Positions 59,212-64,000 of a stretch of 64,000 nt of DNA are shown here, piece by piece; position 1 is the first letter of the stretch, and the number at the start of each line of letters is the position of its first letter. This stretch comes from JBDTVS01 sp040007095. Its GTDB lineage: Bacteria; Acidobacteriota; Vicinamibacteria; Vicinamibacterales; CAVVIG01. A program made the position numbers and the translations under genes. The notes under the pieces were generated by a model. That model did not search any database, was not told the DNA's origin, and saw only the letters and a program-made list of their open reading frames with translations. The stretch lies in the NCBI GenBank assembly GCA_040007095.1, contig JBDTVS010000111.1, forward strand, positions 106,444 through 170,443. The letters are read 5' to 3'.

Positions 59212-59267
59212 CTTTAGAAAAGCTTAACGGCGGTTGCTGCGAAATCTTTAGGAAAGTTTAACAGCGG
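59212..59267. promoter_or_regulatory. Tandem direct repeat upstream of the porin-like gene
   Basis: Two 22-bp copies start with CTTTAGAAAAGCTTAACGGC (59212-59233) and CTTTAGGAAAGTTTAACAGC (59246-59267), 19 of 22 identical, repeating at 34 bp. They lie 46-101 bp upstream of the start codon, in an AT-rich pocket. Direct repeats of this kind are typical of binding sites for OmpR/PhoB-type response regulators, which would fit the neighbouring kinases. No regulator gene is present here. Confidence 0.45.
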
Positions 59268-59297
59268 CGGAGTCGATCAGTGAGGGAGTCGCGGGCG

Positions 59298-62200
59298 TCA
59301 CGCCCCGGCGAGCTGGGCGTGAATGAGTCGTGCTAAGTCAGGCAGGCCGAACGGTTTAGCGAGGTAATTCACCCCCTCGACGAGCACACCCTCGTCGTTG
59401 ACGTTCAGGAGATAGCCGCTGATGTAGACGACCCGCAGGGAGTGGCGATCGGCCCGCAGCCGCCGCGCAAGCGCGAGGCCGTTCAGGCCCCCCGGCATCA
59501 CCACGTCGGTCAGCAGCAGATCGACGACCGCGCCCTGCGCCGCCCAGACCTCCAGCGCCTGGGGACCGCTTGCGGCGTCGAGGACCTGGTAGCCGTAACC
59601 CGCGAGCGACTCCACGACCAGCGCCCGTACCTCGTCCTCGTCTTCGACCACCAGGATGGTTTCGCCGTGGCCGCGCGGGACCGCCGAATCGAGGGGCTCC
59701 AGCCCGGCCTCGGCAGTCACGGCGGCCAAGGGGAGGAACGTCCGGAATGTGGTACCGCGACCAGGTGCGCTCTCGACCTCGATCCAGCCATCGTGCTGGT
59801 GCACGATGCCGTAGGTGGTGGCCAGACCCAGTCCGGTGCCCTTGCCGACGTCCTTCGTCGTGAAAAACGGCTCGAAGATATGCGGGAAATCGTCGGCCGA
59901 AATGCCGACGCCCGTATCGCTGACGCGGAGGCAGACAAAGGAGCCGGGCCTGGCCTGCTCATCCCGGGCCGCCGCGTCGCCGTCGATGTCGACCAACGAC
60001 GTCTCGATCGTCAACTGCCCGCCGGAGGGCATGGCGTCGCGCGCATTGATGGCGAGGTTCAGCAGGATCTGATCGAGCATCCCGGCATCGGCTTCGACAT
60101 AGGCCGGCCCGGACGCGAACGCCAGCTGCACGCCGACATCCTCGCCGAGGATCCGCCGCAACATGCTGGTGACGTTGCGGACGATGGTGTTCACGTCGAC
60201 AACCTTTGTTTGCATCGTCTGGCGGCGGCTGAAGGCGAGCAGTTGACGCGTCAAGCTGGCGGCCCGCTCACCGCTGCCCGAGATATCGACCGCCGCGGCG
60301 CGCACGTCGTCGGGCACGCGGGGATCCTCGGCGATCTGCGCGGCGTTGCCGAGGATTACCGTCAGGAGGTTGTTGAAGTCGTGCGCGACACCGCCGGCGA
60401 GCTGCCCGATCGCCTCGAGTTTTTGCGCTTGTCGAAGCTGCGCTTCGAGGCGCTGCCGGTCGAGCTGCGCCATGTGCGCCGAGATGAGATTGGCGACGGC
60501 GACCGCGAACGTCTGTTCGTCCGGGGTCCATTGGCGCGGCCCCCCGACGTGGGCGCAGGCGAGAAAGCCACCGATCGCGCCTTGCACGCGAACCGCCGTG
60601 TTCATGATTGAGCCGATGCCCATCGGCCGCAGGTACGTGGCGGCGAACTCGGAGGTGCGCGGATCGGTGAGCGGATCGGTGATGGCGAGTGGCCCGCCCT
60701 CCGCCAGTGCGTGGAAGAACGCAGGGTAGGCCTCGGCCGTCACCACCGCGCCTGCCGAATGGCGCGCGGGAAATCGATCGAACGCGTCCTCGCACACGAG
60801 CGACTTGCCTCCCCCGACAAACCGCCAGACGCTGACCCGGCCGACGTCCACCGTTCGCGCCACCACTTCGGTGATTCGTTGCAGCTCCGAGACGAAGTCG
60901 CCGGGCTGACCCAGGTAGCTGCGCGTGAGCGTCGTCAGCGCGTCCTCGTGCCGCGCGTAGCGCTCGTTGAGAGCGAGCAGTGAGGATGCCGTGCGCTTGC
61001 GCTCGGTGATGTCCTGAACCTGGCAGACGAAGTAGCGCACGTGACCGCCTTCGTCCAGGACGACCGAAACGTTGAGCTGCGCCCAGATCACCCGGCCGTC
61101 CTTGTGGAGATAGCGCTTCTCGCCGTCGTAGGTCTCGATGTCGTGCGCCAGCAGCCGCCGCATCGCGTCGAGATCGGCGCCGAGGTCGTCCGCGTAGGTA
61201 ATCGATTGGAAGGTCATCGAGAGCAATTCGTCCCGCGAGTATCCGAGGATCGCGCAGAGTGCCGGATTCACTTCCAGCCAGTGCCCGTCTGGCCCGATGA
61301 GCGCCATGCCAATCGGCGAATGCAGCATCGCGGATCGAAACCGCTCTTCGCTGAGACGCAATGCTTCTTCGGCTTCCTTACGGTCGGTGATGTCCTGATT
61401 CACGCCATACGTACGAACCGTTCGCCCTTGCGCGTCCTTCTCGATCGCCGACCGCACCATCACGTGAGCCGTGGTGCCGTCGGCGCGGATGATTCGGTGC
61501 TCGAACCGATGCGTGAAATTCGGATCGGAAGCAGCGAGGGCGAGGTCCCCAGCCCGCAGGACCGTCGGCGCGTCGTCGGGGTGCACGAACCTCCGGATGT
61601 ACTCGTCGTCCGGCATCCGTGGACCGCCTTCTCGCGCCGCGGTGGTTCGATGCAACGCGTAGAACTCGTCGCTGAACGTGAACACCCCCGCGGCGACGTC
61701 GAGCTCCCACTGACCCAGCTTGGCCATGTCCATCGCCAGGACGAGCTTTGCCTGGCTCTCGAGAAGCGCCTGGTCGGCCCGCTTCCGATCGGTGATGACC
61801 TGCGTGAACATGATCAGGCCGCCGACCGCGCCGCCGGCTTTTTGCCACGGCCGCACTTCCCACAGGATCCACTCCATCCTGCCGTCGGCCCGCGGGAACG
61901 GGTCTTCTTCGCTGCGTTCCACGGCCCCGGCCAGCACTCGCTGGTGCACCTGCTTCCATCGGTCTGGCACGTCGGGAAACACGTCGTAGTGCGAGCGTCC
62001 GATGATCTGTTGCCCGTCCAGGTGATAATCCGCCAGCCAGCGTTCACTCGCGTGGAGGTACCGCATGTCGGCGTCGAACATCGCCACGGCGGCGGGCGTG
62101 TACCTGATGAACTGTCGGAGCAACGCCTCGCTGGCCTCGAGCGACTGCTCCGCATGCTGCCGGCTGGCCCTCGTGCGCAACCCACGAATGCCGTAGGCCA

Positions 62201-63632
62201 GGTCATCGGCCAGCTCGGCCAGCAGGGCGATTTCCTGCTCGTCGAACGCGTCGGGGGACTCGGCGTAGATCGACAGCGATCCGAGGAGTGCCGACTCGGC
62301 TTTCAACGGCAGCGACAGCGACGACCGGAAGCGGCACTGAGCCGCGACTTCACGCCAGACCTCCACCGAGGGATCCACCAGGTAGTCGCGGCAGACGACC
62401 GGCCGACCCGTACCGATCGCCGTACCGGTCGGGCAGATCCGGGGGGACGCGTCGTCCCAGGTCAGCTTCAGCTGTTCGAGATATTCCAGGTCGATGCCGG
62501 CGGAGGCCAGCGCCCGCAGCGTCTTGCCCTCGTCATGCTCGGCCACGCCGACCCACGCACAGCGAAATCCGCCATCGTTCACGATCACGCGGCAGAGATC
62601 CTGCAGCAGCGCCGACTCGTCGGTGGCACGCACCAGCGCCTGATTGCCGTTGCTCAAGGTCCTGAGCGCGCGGTTGGCGCGGCGCACCTCTTGTTCATTC
62701 AAACGGGCGCCGAAGAATGCGCCGGTGAGCAGCAGCGCGATCATGCCTTTCACGCTCAGGTACAGCTGCACGGCGAGGATTCGCTCGGCAGGAGTGGCGC
62801 CCCCCATCGGGAACGATCCGATGCCCGCGTGCGTGAGGCCGATCTCCACGACGGCGAATACCGCCAGGACGGCGGTCGTTCCTCGAGGTCCAAGGCGTAG
62901 GGCCGCCCACACGAGGGGCACCAGCAGCATGTACGAGTGATGGACGATCGTCAGGTTCTCGCGAGGAGTGCCAAAGTAGACGGCGGCGAACGCCAGCGCG
63001 CACGTTGTCACCACCAGGGCCTCGAGCAGCCGGCGCCAGTCGACGCGCACCGTCCAGTCGCGTCGCGCCCATGTCACGATGAGCGGTGTGAACAGGAGAA
63101 TGCCAAGGGCGTCTTCAATCCACCACGTGCGCCAGAACACGAGCATCGACGCGCCGCTGCTGAGCGTCGCCGTCGCCGCGCCCAGCACGGCGGTGGCGCC
63201 GTTGACTCCCGCGGCGACCGCGACCAGCACCAGCATTTCTCTCAGATGCGTGAAGGTGACGCCATCGCCGCGGCACCAGCGCGCGAATACCCAGGCGCCG
63301 AGGAGGGTCTCGGCCATGTCTGCGAGCTCGAACCCGAGGCTCGCGGCCAGCGATCGGCCCGCTGCCAGATCACCGGCGAGGTGAATGACCGAAAAGAGCA
63401 GTAGCAATCGAAGCCAGGCGCGCGAGGGGCTGAGCAGCAGAATGGCCAGCGCGATGCCGCTGGCTGGCCAGATCGCGTCGATGACGCCGCTGGTGTACGG
63501 AAAGAGGAACGTGACCGCGATGGCCGCCAGATACGCGAAGCCGGCCAGGGTCCAACCCTTCCACGTCGGCGCAGGCGTCGACGTGGTCCACGAGCCCGAG
63601 ACGGTCGGAACCGGATGTGTGGTCGGCAACAT
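59298..63632 (-). CDS. Giant hybrid sensor histidine kinase with MASE1, GAF and PAS domains
   Basis: 1444 residues from ATG 63632 (GTG 63650 possible). Eight or more TM helices in an N-terminal MASE1-type region about 30-310 (GFAYLAAIAVTFLFPYTSGV, DAIWPASGIALAILLL); GAF about 325-490; three PAS domains about 500-890; second GAF about 910-1070; HisKA with GQLAGGVAHDFNNLLTVILG; HATPase_c with INARDAMPSGG and GKGTGLGLATTYGI; C-terminal receiver with LLLTDVVMPGGLNG and the final LAKPF. Same HisKA subtype as the kinase at 54684-57902. Probably integrates several cytoplasmic signals; ligands are unknown. Confidence 0.92.
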   Translation of the reverse strand: MLPTTHPVPTVSGSWTTSTPAPTWKGWTLAGFAYLAAIAVTFLFPYTSGVIDAIWPASGIALAILLLSPSRAWLRLLLLFSVIHLAGDLAAGRSLAASLGFELADMAETLLGAWVFARWCRGDGVTFTHLREMLVLVAVAAGVNGATAVLGAATATLSSGASMLVFWRTWWIEDALGILLFTPLIVTWARRDWTVRVDWRRLLEALVVTTCALAFAAVYFGTPRENLTIVHHSYMLLVPLVWAALRLGPRGTTAVLAVFAVVEIGLTHAGIGSFPMGGATPAERILAVQLYLSVKGMIALLLTGAFFGARLNEQEVRRANRALRTLSNGNQALVRATDESALLQDLCRVIVNDGGFRCAWVGVAEHDEGKTLRALASAGIDLEYLEQLKLTWDDASPRICPTGTAIGTGRPVVCRDYLVDPSVEVWREVAAQCRFRSSLSLPLKAESALLGSLSIYAESPDAFDEQEIALLAELADDLAYGIRGLRTRASRQHAEQSLEASEALLRQFIRYTPAAVAMFDADMRYLHASERWLADYHLDGQQIIGRSHYDVFPDVPDRWKQVHQRVLAGAVERSEEDPFPRADGRMEWILWEVRPWQKAGGAVGGLIMFTQVITDRKRADQALLESQAKLVLAMDMAKLGQWELDVAAGVFTFSDEFYALHRTTAAREGGPRMPDDEYIRRFVHPDDAPTVLRAGDLALAASDPNFTHRFEHRIIRADGTTAHVMVRSAIEKDAQGRTVRTYGVNQDITDRKEAEEALRLSEERFRSAMLHSPIGMALIGPDGHWLEVNPALCAILGYSRDELLSMTFQSITYADDLGADLDAMRRLLAHDIETYDGEKRYLHKDGRVIWAQLNVSVVLDEGGHVRYFVCQVQDITERKRTASSLLALNERYARHEDALTTLTRSYLGQPGDFVSELQRITEVVARTVDVGRVSVWRFVGGGKSLVCEDAFDRFPARHSAGAVVTAEAYPAFFHALAEGGPLAITDPLTDPRTSEFAATYLRPMGIGSIMNTAVRVQGAIGGFLACAHVGGPRQWTPDEQTFAVAVANLISAHMAQLDRQRLEAQLRQAQKLEAIGQLAGGVAHDFNNLLTVILGNAAQIAEDPRVPDDVRAAAVDISGSGERAASLTRQLLAFSRRQTMQTKVVDVNTIVRNVTSMLRRILGEDVGVQLAFASGPAYVEADAGMLDQILLNLAINARDAMPSGGQLTIETSLVDIDGDAAARDEQARPGSFVCLRVSDTGVGISADDFPHIFEPFFTTKDVGKGTGLGLATTYGIVHQHDGWIEVESAPGRGTTFRTFLPLAAVTAEAGLEPLDSAVPRGHGETILVVEDEDEVRALVVESLAGYGYQVLDAASGPQALEVWAAQGAVVDLLLTDVVMPGGLNGLALARRLRADRHSLRVVYISGYLLNVNDEGVLVEGVNYLAKPFGLPDLARLIHAQLAGA

Positions 63633-63937
63633 CGTCTCGCAAAACCGCACGGACTCGAAGGCTGGGCACCCGCCAGAGGGTCAGTACCGCTCTTCAGAGA
63701 TCATCGGCGGCGGGCTTGAAAGCTTCAGCGTGTGTCGACATCCGCGGCGGCCGACTCGTCCGCGCTTTCACGGCTTGGCACGCTTTCACGGCATTCTTTG
63801 GCGAGTGACAGATGATACTGTACGCTGGCGCCGCGTCCGTCAGCGCGGATTTTCCGGCGCCGTCCGCCGCCGTCTCGAAAGAGTCGGCCCGCCGATCCGT
63901 ATCGCGTAACGTGTCGGGATGCTATCCGCCATGGTCC

Positions 63938-64000
63938 TAGTGTCGTGCGTTCGACGCTTTAGGACGTCTTCCGGGCGGGGCATCCCTCCTCCACCCCAAC
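63938..64000. repeat. Cloverleaf-like repeat, cut by the window edge
   Basis: TAGTGTCGTGCGTTCGACGC and the following GGACGTCTTCCGGGCGGGGC repeat the left half of the element at 46162-46363 with only a few changes, up to the CACCCCAAC where the window ends. Confidence 0.75.

Noticed and set aside
61041..62900. 619-codon plus-strand frame opposite the MASE1 kinase
   Set aside because: Shadow of PAS/GAF coding sequence; no motif and no ribosome-binding site.

Overview
The window is GC-rich, densely coded DNA from a Gram-negative bacterium (TonB receptors, RND efflux, outer-membrane proteins). Expansion of two secreted families (DUF6152 and a GHWEGxTLVVxTxxF family), a dnaK-dnaJ-hspR cluster, paired PQQ-type sugar dehydrogenases and many long hairpin intergenic repeats suggest Acidobacteriota, probably the Vicinamibacteria lineage. 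That assignment rests on recognition of gene content, not on a search. No rRNA, tRNA, CRISPR array, prophage or intact insertion sequence was seen.

Layout. 1-3.4 kb: 3' end of a serine hydrolase, a DUF6152 gene, a GHWEG-family gene, a small His/Met-rich secreted protein and a monohaem cytochrome c. 3.6-9.1 kb (minus): an operon of TonB-dependent receptor, YfiR-like periplasmic protein and a hybrid histidine kinase. 9.1-10.1 kb is largely empty. 10.1-15.8 kb: GNAT enzyme, more GHWEG-family genes, a TonB_C protein, a broken TIR-domain gene and a GHWEG/metallo-beta-lactamase fusion. 16.4-20.9 kb: sugar dehydrogenase, FKBP, amidohydrolase, and BlaI with a TonB_C protein that appears frameshifted. 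21.1-31.6 kb: two DUF6644-like membrane proteins followed by repeated DUF6152/GHWEG cassettes, a second sugar dehydrogenase and an alpha/beta hydrolase. 31.7-40.9 kb: PBP1A, dnaK-dnaJ-hspR, a DnaC-like ATPase, HemW. 41-47.6 kb: acyl-CoA dehydrogenase-MeaB-methylmalonyl-CoA epimerase (fused to an MBL hydrolase), then MTA phosphorylase and adenosine kinase. 47.6-54.4 kb (minus): TetR, membrane-fusion protein, and an RND pump fused to its own TolC. 54.7-63.6 kb (minus): two very large sensor kinases flanking a porin-like protein and a collapsed chemotaxis receptor.

The most interesting element is the repeated association of DUF6152 and GHWEG-family secreted proteins: seven stand-alone GHWEG genes, one fused to an MBL domain, and four DUF6152 genes, each DUF6152 next to at least one GHWEG gene. 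Every DUF6152 protein is predicted to start, after signal-peptide removal, with two histidines, and has a conserved Asn-Pro-His about 28 residues further on, which is compatible with a copper histidine-brace type site. With the cytochrome c, sugar dehydrogenases and DUF6644 membrane proteins nearby, this could be an undescribed periplasmic redox or metal-dependent system. The biochemical role is inference.
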